A stretch of 64,000 bases of DNA from Aminobacter ciceronei. Lineage in GTDB: Bacteria > Pseudomonadota > Alphaproteobacteria > Rhizobiales > Rhizobiaceae. The translations under genes and the position numbers were made by a program. The DNA is taken from positions 92,336 to 156,335 of the forward strand of contig NZ_JACJHY010000016.1 in the NCBI RefSeq assembly GCF_014138625.1, given 5' to 3'. Positions 27,743 to 35,960 of the stretch are shown one piece after another (within the stretch, counting starts at the first letter, position 1; each line of letters begins with the position of its first letter). The notes beneath the pieces were generated by a model that searched no databases, was not told where the DNA came from, and saw only the letters and a program-made list of their open reading frames with translations.

Positions 27743-28537
27743 ATGGAAATCCACAAGACAACCTGGCCGATGCGCATCCTCGTCTTCGTGCTGTTTGCCT
27801 ATCTGCTTGCGCCCGTCCTGCTCGTCTTCCCGCTGTCTTTTTCGGGTGACCAGGTGCTGCGCTTCCCGCCGACCTTCTGGTCGACGCGCTGGTACGAGGC
27901 GCTGTTTGCCAACAGCCAGATGCTGAAGGCGTTCTGGACGAGCCTGTCGCTGGCGGCGATCGTCACGGCGCTGTCGATCGTGATTGCCGTGCCGGCGGCT
28001 TATGTGATGACGCGGCTGAAGTTTCTTGGGCGGGATCTTCTGTTCAACCTGTTCACCGCGCCGCTGCTTCTGCCCACCATCGTGCTCGGCCTCGCCATCC
28101 TGATCGTCTTTGCCTCCTTCGGATTGCTGGCGACGATGCAGGGACTGGTGTTCGCCCATCTGGTGGTGACACTGCCCTATGCGCTGCGCGTGCTGGCGGT
28201 GTCGCTCAGCACCCAGGACAGGGCCTGCGAGGAGGCGGCACGCACGCTCGGCGCCAAGCCGCTGACAGTGTTCTTCCGCGTCACGGTGCCGATGCTCACT
28301 CCCGGCATCGTCGCGGCTGCAGCGCTCTGCTTTCTCGTCTCCTTCGACGAGGTGGTGATCACGCTGTTCCTGACCGGCCCGCGCATCAGCACGCTCCCGG
28401 TCGAACTCTACAACTATGTCTACAACCAGGCCGACCCGCTGGTGGCCGCAGCCTCGGCGCTGCTGATCCTGCTGACGCTTGGCGTCATCATGGTCGTCGA
28501 ACGGGCCATGGGACTGGGCAAGGCCTTCGTGAAATAG
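27743..28537 (+). CDS. Polyamine-type ABC transporter permease 2
   Basis: A 264-residue PotC-like permease; the ATPase-contact loop is QDRACEEAARTLGAKPLTVFFRVTVPMLTPGIVAA (about 155-190). It completes the importer. Immediately after its stop the sequence enters a truncated molybdopterin oxidoreductase relic, so the importer operon ends at a rearrangement point. Confidence 0.92.
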   Translation: MEIHKTTWPMRILVFVLFAYLLAPVLLVFPLSFSGDQVLRFPPTFWSTRWYEALFANSQMLKAFWTSLSLAAIVTALSIVIAVPAAYVMTRLKFLGRDLLFNLFTAPLLLPTIVLGLAILIVFASFGLLATMQGLVFAHLVVTLPYALRVLAVSLSTQDRACEEAARTLGAKPLTVFFRVTVPMLTPGIVAAAALCFLVSFDEVVITLFLTGPRISTLPVELYNYVYNQADPLVAAASALLILLTLGVIMVVERAMGLGKAFVK

Positions 28538-28548
28538 GTGTCCGGCGG

Positions 28549-29088
28549 CCGCGACCGCCGGGTTCAACCGGATCAGCTACAACAGGCGGCTGCGCAAGCC
28601 GCGCGGCTTCCATCTGCGCAATGCCGCGGCGCATCGGGAATGGAACACGCAGGCCGGCAAGGCGACCTTCGCCGCCGGGCCGCTGCCGGAGGAGACGGTG
28701 CATCAGCGCGCCCGCAAGAGCGGTGGACGCTTCGCGCTGCAGGCCTTCCGTTCGCAATACAACACCACCGTCTACGGCCTCGACGACCGCTACCGCGGCG
28801 TCTATGGCGAGCGGGAGGTGATCTTCATCCATCCGGACGACCTTGAGGCGATCGGTGCCCGGGCAGGGGACCGCGTCGATGTCGTCGGTGCGCATGATGA
28901 CGGTATCGAGCGCGTCGCCCGCAATTTCCGCTTCGTGCCCTACGATGTCCCGCGCGGTAGCCTTGCCGGCTATTATTCCCGAGCTCAACGTGCTCGTGCC
29001 GCTCTCCAGCGCCGGCATCGAAAGCGCCACGCCGACATCCAAGTCGATCATGGTGTCGTTCCGGCTCCGCGAGGCCCAGGTGTCGTGA
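28549..29088 (+). pseudogene. FdhF/YdeP-like molybdopterin oxidoreductase relic (C-terminal part)
   Basis: The frame FNRISYNRRLRKPRGFHLRNAAAHREWNTQAGKATF continues through QYNTTVYGLDDRYRGVYGEREVIFIHPDDLEAIGARAGDRVDVVGAHDDG to DVPRGSLAGYY, then shifts near 28975 to PELNVLVPLSSAGIESATPTSKSIMVSFR. This is the end of a large formate-dehydrogenase-alpha-like protein. The first two thirds are missing and a frameshift breaks the rest. The stop overlaps the start of a small intact gene. Confidence 0.8.
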
Positions 29089-29342
29089 GTGATGGCGCCT
29101 TCATGGCGGCAGTGGAGCAGGTCCTGCAGGTATATCCCGATCTTAGCAAACTCCAGGCTGCCGTTATCGCGGCAGACGAGATGGACATCGCCCATGACGG
29201 CCGCATCTTCGCCCGCATCTTTGGCGTCGCGCACGCGCTGGTGTTGCGCCAGGTAAATGCGTTGGACGAGGCCGGGGCCTTGCTGAGGATCACCAAGCGC
29301 GAGCCAAGGACAATGCGCACGCATTATGTCGTGAGCTTGTGA
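29085..29342 (+). CDS. Small protein coupled to the FdhF relic
   Basis: An 85-residue GTG-started protein overlapping the relic's TGA by 4 bp (GTGA), which is the natural arrangement if the upstream gene was once whole. The sequence (MAAVEQVLQVYPDLSKLQAAVIAADEMDIAHDGRIFARIFGVAHALVLRQVNALDEAGALLRITKREPRTMRTHYVV) looks like a small winged-helix protein with a basic wing. I have the impression of relatives beside FdhF-like genes but no firm family name. Uninterrupted while its partner has decayed. It may be untranslated now. Confidence 0.5.
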   Translation: MSDGAFMAAVEQVLQVYPDLSKLQAAVIAADEMDIAHDGRIFARIFGVAHALVLRQVNALDEAGALLRITKREPRTMRTHYVVSL

Positions 29343-29846
29343 CGGAGACCAAACGCAGCATTCCAATCGCGCGGTGGGGGTGACCACTCAGGATGTCTGC
29401 GCCTGGCGCCGGGGAGGCGAGCATTCCGCGATCCTCGCGAAGCGATGCCGGCTTCGACGGGGGCGGGCTAGGTCGCCTATGCCTGGTTCGGCTACCGGTT
29501 CCATGCCCGTCATGCCAGCACAAACAGCCGCCCTTCACGCGGGCTGGAGACAAGAGTGGATCCATGTCTGTGTGCTGGAAAGCCCCAGTCGGTATCGATG
29601 TTGGAAGGCCTGATGGCTTCAAGATGAACGGGCGTTGGACGACAATTCGTAAAGTGTGTCGTCGACCTTGTAGTAGCCCAGAAAATTCAAGGTTTCCTTC
29701 ATCGAGGCATTTCTTTCAAAGAAACTGGATGGATGGATGGGTTGTGAAAAATGCCAGAGATACTTGGCATTGTACCCAGATTCCCAGCTTCTTCGTCACG
29801 GGCATTGACAGCGGAAATCGCTCATGTACTCTCTAATAACAGCTTA
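29343..29846. other. Intergenic region before the peptide importer operon
   Basis: About 500 bp with no supportable gene; open frames on both strands have no recognisable product. Composition becomes AT-richer from about 29690 (short purine-rich and ATGGATGG repeats), consistent with promoter DNA for the following operon. Confidence 0.5.
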
Positions 29847-29866
29847 TATTCCATAAAAATGGAATA
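29847..29866. promoter_or_regulatory. IclR-type operator, copy 1
   Basis: TATTCCAT-AAAA-ATGGAATA is a perfect 8-bp inverted repeat 18 bp before the peptide binding-protein start. TTCCA...TGGAA half-sites are typical of IclR-family operators. A related site (16 of 20 positions) lies at 35894-35913 beside the iclR-type gene. Confidence 0.65.
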
Positions 29867-29884
29867 CGTTAGGGAGGACGTTCA

Positions 29885-31411
29885 ATGAAGCTGAAACTTG
29901 CATCCTTGGCTGCAGCACTTTTGTTCGCCTCGCCGGGTTATCTCTCGGCGCAGGAAAAGGGAGGGGTGATCAACGTCGCCACCATTGGCGAGCCGCCGAC
30001 GCTCGATCCGATGACGTCGACTGCCGACCTGGTCGGCATCGTCACGCAGCATATGTTCGAGACGCTCTATACTTTCGACAAGAAATGGACCGTGACCCCG
30101 CTTCTCGCCGAGGCGCTGCCGGAGATCGGCGCCGACGGCAAGACCATGACCATCAAGCTGCGCCAGGGCATCAAGTTCCACGACGGCACCGACATGGATT
30201 CGGCCGACGTCGTCGCCTCGCTGAACCGCTGGGTCAAGCTCGCCTCGCGTGGCAAGCAGGCCGGCAACTTCATTGCCTCGATCACTGCGACCGATCCGTC
30301 GACCGTCACCATCGCGCTCAAGCATCCCTATGCGCCGCTGGCCTCGCTGCTCGCCTTCAACAACTCGGCCGCGATCATCATTCCGTCCGAGAAGCAGGCC
30401 GACACGATGGCCGAGTTTGTCGGCACCGGCCCCTACATGCTGAAGGAGCGCAAGGCCGACCAGTACATCCAGCTCGTGCGCTACGACGGCTACACGGCGC
30501 GATCGGAAGCGAGCGACGGTTATGGCGGCGCTCGCCATGCCTATCTCGACGAAATCCGCTTCGTGCCGGTGCCCGACGCCAACACCCGCGTTGAGTCCGC
30601 CGTCTCGGGCCAGTACGACTATGTCGACGCTTTGCCGGTGGAATCCTTCGACAAGCTGAAGGGTGCTGCCGCGACGCAGCCGATCGTGCTGAAGCCGTTC
30701 GGTTATCCGGTGTTCGTCTTCAACACGGCCGAGGGATCGGCGAAGAACGTCGAAGTCCGCAAGGCGATCCGCCAAGCGCTCAGTATGGAAGACATGCTGG
30801 CTGCGGCTTTCGGCAGCACCGATTTCTACGGGCTCGAAGGCAACATCTATCCGGCGAGTTTCTCCTGGAGCACCGATGCCGGCGTTGAAGGCAACTACAA
30901 CGTCGCCAATCCGGAAGGCGCCAAAGCTGCTGCGGCGGCTGCCGGCTACAAGGGCGAGCCTGTCCGTATCCTGACCAGTCGCCAGTACGAGTTCCACTAC
31001 AAGATGGCGCAGGTCGCCGCCGAGTATCTCAAGCTCGCCGGCTTCAATGTCGATCTGCAGGTGGTGGATTGGGCGACGCTGACCCAGCGCCGCGCCGAGA
31101 AGGGCCTTTGGGACATCTACATCACCCACAGCCCGTTCCTGCCGGAGCCGGCACTGATCGGTTCGCTGTCGACGACGGCGCCCGGCTGGTGGGACACGCC
31201 GGAACGCAAGGCAGCGGTCGATGCCTTCACCGCCGAAGTCGACCCGGCCAAGCGTGTGGCCCTCTGGGCCGACGTGCAGAAGGTCATCTACGGCGACGTG
31301 CCCTTCATCAAGATCGGCAACTTCAACGCCGTGGGCTCGATTTCCAACAAGCTCCAGGGCGTGGATCCCGCTCCGTGGCCTTATTTCTGGAACGCTTCGA
31401 TCAAGAAGTAA
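29885..31411 (+). CDS. Dipeptide/oligopeptide-type ABC transporter substrate-binding protein
   Basis: A 508-residue family-5 binding protein with a Sec signal ending at YLSAQ (about residue 21). GEPPTLDPMTSTADLVGIVTQHMFETLYTFD (about 35-65) and the motif IKLRQGIKFHDGTDMDSADVVASLNRW are typical. AGGGAGGACG precedes the ATG. It opens an operon with two permeases, a cog3964 amidohydrolase and a Rid protein, under a perfect IclR-type palindrome. Ligands of this family range from peptides to sugars and acylated compounds; the amidohydrolase suggests an ester or amide conjugate. Confidence 0.92.
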   Translation: MKLKLASLAAALLFASPGYLSAQEKGGVINVATIGEPPTLDPMTSTADLVGIVTQHMFETLYTFDKKWTVTPLLAEALPEIGADGKTMTIKLRQGIKFHDGTDMDSADVVASLNRWVKLASRGKQAGNFIASITATDPSTVTIALKHPYAPLASLLAFNNSAAIIIPSEKQADTMAEFVGTGPYMLKERKADQYIQLVRYDGYTARSEASDGYGGARHAYLDEIRFVPVPDANTRVESAVSGQYDYVDALPVESFDKLKGAAATQPIVLKPFGYPVFVFNTAEGSAKNVEVRKAIRQALSMEDMLAAAFGSTDFYGLEGNIYPASFSWSTDAGVEGNYNVANPEGAKAAAAAAGYKGEPVRILTSRQYEFHYKMAQVAAEYLKLAGFNVDLQVVDWATLTQRRAEKGLWDIYITHSPFLPEPALIGSLSTTAPGWWDTPERKAAVDAFTAEVDPAKRVALWADVQKVIYGDVPFIKIGNFNAVGSISNKLQGVDPAPWPYFWNASIKK

Positions 31412-31424
31412 GACGCTGACAACA

Positions 31425-31451
31425 GCGGGCGGCGATCAGACCGGCGCCCGC
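31425..31451 (+). other. Intercistronic stem-loop after the peptide binding-protein gene
   Basis: GCGGGCG and CGCCCGC form a 7-bp stem with a 13-nt loop, 13 bp past the stop, without a T-run. Likely mRNA stabiliser or partial attenuator. Confidence 0.55.
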
Positions 31452-31488
31452 CCATTGCCGCGAAGCCAACGCGGATACGGGACCTGCC

Positions 31489-32430
31489 ATGATACGCTAT
31501 ATCCTTCAGCGCATCGCCGGAATGATCGTCGTGATGTTCATCGTCGTGACGATCGTTTTCGTGATCGTGCGCGTCACACCAGGCGATCCGGCCGCCGTCA
31601 TGCTGGGGCCCGATGCCACGCCCCAGGACATAGCGGAGCTCAGGACGCGCCTTGGCCTCGATAAGTCGATTTTCGTCCAGTATTTTCTCTATGTCGCCCA
31701 ACTGTTGAAGGGCGATCTCGGCAACTCGATTTTCCTCAATATGCCAGTGTCTGCAGCCTTGATGGAACGCGCTGAGCCAACCTTCTTCCTCACCGTCTTT
31801 TCGCTGTCCATCGCCTGCGTCATCGCTCTGCCCATCGGTATCTATGCCGCCTACCGGCGCGGGTCCTTCATCGACCAGGCCTCGACGCTGCTTGCCATGC
31901 TGGCTGCCAGCATCCCGAGCTTCTGGCTGGGCCTGATCCTGATGCAGGTGTTCGCGGTTCGGCAGCAATGGTTTCCGGTGTCCGGTTACGGCGGGCCGGA
32001 TGCGGCGTTTCTCGACAGGATGTACCATCTCACCTTGCCCGCCGTGGCACTCGGCCTGGTGTCGTCGGCGCTGATCCTGCGCTTTACCCGCGCCTCGATG
32101 CTGGACGTTCTGGGCGACGATTACATCCGCACGGCGCGTGCCAAGGGCGTCGTCGAGCGGCGCGTTGTGCTGAAACACGCACTCAAGAACGCCTTGATCC
32201 CGATCCTGACGGTGGTCGGGTTGACCGCCGCCGTGCTGATCTCAGGTGCTGTCGTCACCGAAACGGTCTTCGGCCTACCTGGTGTCGGCAACCTTGTGGT
32301 CTCGGCGGTGCTGAGGCGCGACTATCCCGTCATCCAGGGTGCACTGCTGGTCATTGCCGGCCTCTATGTCCTCATCAACTTCGCCATCGACATGCTCTAT
32401 CTGCTGGTCGATCCAAGGGTGCGTTACTGA
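31489..32430 (+). CDS. Dipeptide-type ABC transporter permease (DppB-like)
   Basis: A 313-residue permease. The N-terminal helix MIRYILQRIAGMIVVMFIVVTIVFVIVRVTPGDPA and the contact loop DDYIRTARAKGVVERRVVLKHALKNALIPILTVVG (about 205-240) are family hallmarks, as is the late VFGLPGVGNLVVSAVLRRDYPVIQG. The stop overlaps the next permease start (TGATG). Confidence 0.94.
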   Translation: MIRYILQRIAGMIVVMFIVVTIVFVIVRVTPGDPAAVMLGPDATPQDIAELRTRLGLDKSIFVQYFLYVAQLLKGDLGNSIFLNMPVSAALMERAEPTFFLTVFSLSIACVIALPIGIYAAYRRGSFIDQASTLLAMLAASIPSFWLGLILMQVFAVRQQWFPVSGYGGPDAAFLDRMYHLTLPAVALGLVSSALILRFTRASMLDVLGDDYIRTARAKGVVERRVVLKHALKNALIPILTVVGLTAAVLISGAVVTETVFGLPGVGNLVVSAVLRRDYPVIQGALLVIAGLYVLINFAIDMLYLLVDPRVRY

Positions 32431-33305
32431 TGACCGATCTCGCTTCCGCATCCTTGCCGGCCCCGGAGCCGAAGTTCCTGTTCCTGCGCCGACTGTTGAA
32501 GCGCAAGACCGTCGCCTTTGGCGTCATCGTGCTGGCGGTCTTTGTCCTGCTTGCCCTGCTTGCGCCTTGGATCGCGCCTTACTCGCCGTCCAAGCTTTCC
32601 ATCGTCAACCGACTGAAGCCGCCGAGCGAGATGTTCTGGTTCGGAACAGACGAATTCGGCCGCGATATCTTCTCGCGCACCATCTATGCGGGACGGCTGT
32701 CGCTTTTGGTCGGTGCTGCGGTGGTCACGCTGTCAGCGCTCATCGGCGTGACGCTTGGCTTGCTTGCCGGCTTCTTCCGTTCGCTCGACACGCCGATCGC
32801 GCGGCTCATCGACGCCATGATGGCATTCCCCGACATCCTGCTGGCGATTGCTCTTGTTGCAGCACTCGGCCCGTCGCTGGTCACGGTGATCGTGGCGCTG
32901 TCGATCGTCTATGCGCCACGGCTGGCGCGCATCGTTCGCGCCTCGACGCTCGTCATTCGCGAGCTGCCTTATGTCGAGGCGGCGAAGTCGATGGGCATCT
33001 CGACCTTCCACATCATGACACGGCACGTGCTGCGCAACCTGGTGTCGCCGATCCTGGTGCAGGGCACCTTCCTGTTCGCCAGCGCCATGCTTGCCGAGGC
33101 TGGCTTGTCGTTCCTGGGGCTGGGCGTCAGCCCGGAAATCCCGACCTGGGGAACCATGATCGCCGGTGGACGCCAGTACATCGGCCAAGCCGACTGGATG
33201 ACCTACTTTCCCGGCTTCGCCATCATTCTCTCGGTGCTGTCGCTGCAGCTGGTTGGCGACGGCCTGAGGGACATGCTCGACCCGAGACTGCGAAAGGACA
33301 TGTAA
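32430..33305 (+). CDS. Dipeptide-type ABC transporter permease (DppC-like)
   Basis: A 291-residue permease with the family features FGTDEFGRDIFSRTIYAGRLSLLVG (about 71-95), contact loop ELPYVEAAKSMGISTFHIMTRHVLRNLVSPILVQG, and FLGLGVSPEIPTWGTMIAGGRQYI. It forms the channel with the DppB-like partner and ends 1 bp before the amidohydrolase start. Confidence 0.94.
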   Translation: MTDLASASLPAPEPKFLFLRRLLKRKTVAFGVIVLAVFVLLALLAPWIAPYSPSKLSIVNRLKPPSEMFWFGTDEFGRDIFSRTIYAGRLSLLVGAAVVTLSALIGVTLGLLAGFFRSLDTPIARLIDAMMAFPDILLAIALVAALGPSLVTVIVALSIVYAPRLARIVRASTLVIRELPYVEAAKSMGISTFHIMTRHVLRNLVSPILVQGTFLFASAMLAEAGLSFLGLGVSPEIPTWGTMIAGGRQYIGQADWMTYFPGFAIILSVLSLQLVGDGLRDMLDPRLRKDM

Positions 33306-33306
33306 G

Positions 33307-34512
33307 ATGGCAGCCACAGCAACGGCCAAGCCCCTTCTCATTTCCAATGTCAGGCCTGTCGCCCTTGGCGACAGCACGTCGCTGCCAACCGACATACTGG
33401 TGGGGGCGGATGGCATGATCGCAGCCGTCGGACCGTCGCTTCAGGCGCCAGAAGGCGCGGAACGCATAGACGCCAGGGGAGCCTGGATTTCGCCCGGCTG
33501 GGTCGATCTGCACGTCCATGTCTGGTACGGCGGCACCGACATCTCGATCCGGCCGTCCGAATGCGGGGTCGAACGCGGCGTGACGACGCTGGTCGATGCC
33601 GGTTCAGCGGGTGAGTCCAATTTTCACGGCTTTCGCGAATATATCATCGAACCCGCGCGCGAACGCATCAAGGCATTCCTCAATCTCGGGTCCATCGGCC
33701 TCGTCGCCTGCAATCGTGTTCCGGAGCTGCGCGACATCAAGGACATCGATCTCGACCGCATCCTGCAGTGCCATGCCGACAACAGTGAGCACATCGTCGG
33801 CATCAAGGTGCGTGCAAGCCACGTCATCACGGGGTCATGGGGCGTGACCCCGGTCAAGCTCGGCAAGAAGATCGCCAAGATCCTGAAGATTCCGATGATG
33901 GTCCATGTCGGTGAGCCGCCGGCCCTTTATGACGAGGTACTGGAGATTCTTGGGCCCGGCGACATCGTCACCCATTGCTTCAACGGCAAGGCCGGGTCGA
34001 GCATCATGGAAGACGAGGACCTGTTCACGCTCGCCGAGCGTTGCGCTGCCGAAGGCGTGCGGCTCGACATCGGCCATGGTGGCGCGTCGTTCTCGTTCAA
34101 GGTCGCCGAGGCCGCGATCCAGCGCGGATTGATGCCGTTCTCGATCTCGACCGACCTGCACGGCCACTCGATGAATTTCCCGGTCTGGGATCTCGCGACG
34201 ACGATGTCCAAGCTGCTGTCGGTCGGCATGCCGTTCGGCAGGGTCGTCGAAGCCGTCACCCATGCGCCGGCCTCGGCGATCAAGGTGGAAATGCCGAAAT
34301 CGATCACTGTTGGTGCGCGTGCGGATTTCACCATCTTCGATCTCGTCGACGGCGACCTCGAAGCCACCGATTCGAACGGCGACACCTCACGGCTCAAGCG
34401 CCTGTTCGAACCGCGTTACGCAATCATCGGATCGGAGGCCGTTGCCGCCAGCCGATACGTGCCACGCGCCCGCAAGCTCGTGCGTCACAGCCATGGCCTG
34501 TCGTGGCGCTGA
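33307..34512 (+). CDS. Amidohydrolase-superfamily enzyme of cog3964 type
   Basis: A 401-residue metal-dependent hydrolase. Metal-site residues are visible: HxH (H69, H71 in DLHVHVW), a lysine for carboxylation (K167 in GIKVRAS), H200 (MVHVGEPP), H223 (VTHCFNGK) and catalytic D283 (STDLHG). This pattern fits cog3964, often misannotated as dihydroorotase; an Agrobacterium member is known to hydrolyse acetylated (R)-mandelate esters, and the family is recurrently neighboured by SelA-like enzymes, as here. It likely cleaves an ester or amide of the imported compound. Lies between the permeases and a Rid protein in one transcript. Confidence 0.88.
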   Translation: MAATATAKPLLISNVRPVALGDSTSLPTDILVGADGMIAAVGPSLQAPEGAERIDARGAWISPGWVDLHVHVWYGGTDISIRPSECGVERGVTTLVDAGSAGESNFHGFREYIIEPARERIKAFLNLGSIGLVACNRVPELRDIKDIDLDRILQCHADNSEHIVGIKVRASHVITGSWGVTPVKLGKKIAKILKIPMMVHVGEPPALYDEVLEILGPGDIVTHCFNGKAGSSIMEDEDLFTLAERCAAEGVRLDIGHGGASFSFKVAEAAIQRGLMPFSISTDLHGHSMNFPVWDLATTMSKLLSVGMPFGRVVEAVTHAPASAIKVEMPKSITVGARADFTIFDLVDGDLEATDSNGDTSRLKRLFEPRYAIIGSEAVAASRYVPRARKLVRHSHGLSWR

Positions 34513-34515
34513 AAC

Positions 34516-35037
34516 ATGATCCCAGAGACTGGACCTGAATTGACCGCCTCCCAAGCCATCGCCGCCTCCGCAACCGCAAGTCCTGCCGACCGCCTGATCA
34601 TGCTGGGTGTCCAGCTTCCGCCGGCACCGCCGCCGGTCGCCAACTTCGTCACCCATGTGCGCGAGGGTGACATGCTCTATCTCTCGGGGCAGGGGCCTCG
34701 CGAGGCGGATGGCAGGTTGTGGACGGGCAAGGTCGGCGAAGGTGTCAGCGTCAGCCAGGCCTATCAGCACGCCCGCCTTGTCGGGATCAACCTGCTGGCG
34801 GTGATGCAGGAAGCGCTCGGCGATCTCTCGAGGGTCAAGCGCGTCGTCAAGCTGCTCGGCATGGTCAATGCGTCGCCTGATTTTGAAGACCACCCACAGG
34901 TCATCAACGGATGTTCTGATCTCTTCATCGATGTGTTCGGAGAGGCCGGTCACCACGCGCGCTCGGCCGTCGGCTTCGGTTCTCTCCCCGGCAACATCAC
35001 GGTGGAGATCGAAGCGATCGTGGCACTTCGGAGCTGA
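34516..35037 (+). CDS. RidA-related (YjgF/Rid) protein
   Basis: A 173-residue Rid-superfamily protein of the longer YjgF-like type. The conserved C-terminal block is HHARSAVGFGSLPGNITVEIEAIVAL; its arginine (in ARSAVG) corresponds to the residue that binds the substrate carboxylate in imine-deaminating Rid proteins. Rid proteins hydrolyse reactive enamines/imines released by PLP enzymes, and a SelA-like PLP enzyme lies just beyond the inverted IclR gene, so a protective or direct catalytic role for its product is likely. Starts 3 bp after the amidohydrolase stop. Confidence 0.88.
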   Translation: MIPETGPELTASQAIAASATASPADRLIMLGVQLPPAPPPVANFVTHVREGDMLYLSGQGPREADGRLWTGKVGEGVSVSQAYQHARLVGINLLAVMQEALGDLSRVKRVVKLLGMVNASPDFEDHPQVINGCSDLFIDVFGEAGHHARSAVGFGSLPGNITVEIEAIVALRS

Positions 35038-35046
35038 GCGATGACG

Positions 35047-35865
35047 CTAGCGGTTGCGCCAACCCATCGAGGTCTCGATCCGCTCGGCGGAGGCGCGCAC
35101 GCGGTCTGTGTAGTGGCTCTCGTCGGACAGGACCTTCTGCTCCGGCAGCACGATGGAGATCGTCGCGACGCATTTCCCGTCGCGGTCGCAGACCGGCGAA
35201 GCAATGCAGGCCACCGCGTAGTCGGATTCCGCGATCTGCATCGAAAGCCGCTGCTGGAACGCCTTGCCCGCGGCGGCCGAAAGGGCGGTCGCATCCACTT
35301 CTGCACGACCGGTCGGCGACATGCGGGCGCAACGCTTGAAAAGGTCGATGCGCTCGGCTTCGGGCAGATGGCCGACGAGCAGCCGGCCGGATGCTGTCCA
35401 GTTCAGCGGCACCCGCGTGCCGACACGGGAGGCGACCTGGAACGGGCTCGGGCCGTCGGCCATGGCGAGCACCAGCATGTGGTCGCCTTCACGGCCGCAC
35501 AGCTGGACCGTTTCGCCGACGTCGCGGCAGAGATCGTGCATCTCGCGGTTGGCGACGCCCATGAAGTCGAGCGAGCGCGCATAGGCGAGGCCATAGTGGT
35601 AGAGCCGCGCGCCAAGCCAGATGGAACCATCGGGGCTGCGGGCCAGCATGTTCTTCTCGACGAGATCGTCGATGATGACGTAGACGGTCGACAGCGGCGC
35701 CTTGATCGCCTTGGCGATGGCATAGGCGCCCGCTGGCTCGCCGGTTTCGTAGAGATAGTCGATCACCTGCAGGGCGCGGTCGATGCCCGAAACCCGAGAA
35801 CGCCTGGCGCCGTTTGCCGACGTCGGTTCGTCAGTCGCATCAGTGGATTGAGTTATCGCGTCCAA
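35047..35865 (-). CDS. IclR family transcriptional regulator
   Basis: A 272-residue regulator with an N-terminal winged helix (IDRALQVIDYLYETGEPAGAYAIAKAIKAPLSTVYVIIDDLVEKNMLAR, about 28-77) and an IclR effector domain (from about 90) including the late DRDGKCVATISIVLPEQ. It is read against its neighbours, 9 bp beyond the Rid gene and diverging from the SelA-like gene. One IclR-type palindrome lies in its own promoter and a better one before the peptide importer, so it probably controls both arms of the cluster. The effector is unknown. Confidence 0.9.
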   Translation of the reverse strand: MDAITQSTDATDEPTSANGARRSRVSGIDRALQVIDYLYETGEPAGAYAIAKAIKAPLSTVYVIIDDLVEKNMLARSPDGSIWLGARLYHYGLAYARSLDFMGVANREMHDLCRDVGETVQLCGREGDHMLVLAMADGPSPFQVASRVGTRVPLNWTASGRLLVGHLPEAERIDLFKRCARMSPTGRAEVDATALSAAAGKAFQQRLSMQIAESDYAVACIASPVCDRDGKCVATISIVLPEQKVLSDESHYTDRVRASAERIETSMGWRNR

Positions 35866-35893
35866 GGGCGTGCTCCTGATAGTCTGGGTAATC

Positions 35894-35913
35894 TATTACA
35901 TTATTATGGCATA
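35894..35913. promoter_or_regulatory. IclR-type operator, copy 2
   Basis: TATTACAT-TATT-ATGGCATA, an imperfect inverted repeat, matches the palindrome at 29847-29866 at 16 of 20 positions. It lies between the divergent iclR-type and SelA-like genes, placed to regulate both. Confidence 0.55.
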
Positions 35914-35960
35914 TCTTGTCGAGCCGAAAGCCGACGCTTGCCGATGCACGGGAGAGGAAA

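Noticed and set aside
29374..29836. Short open frames before the peptide importer
   Set aside because: No ribosome sites, no recognisable product and odd composition; treated as intergenic.
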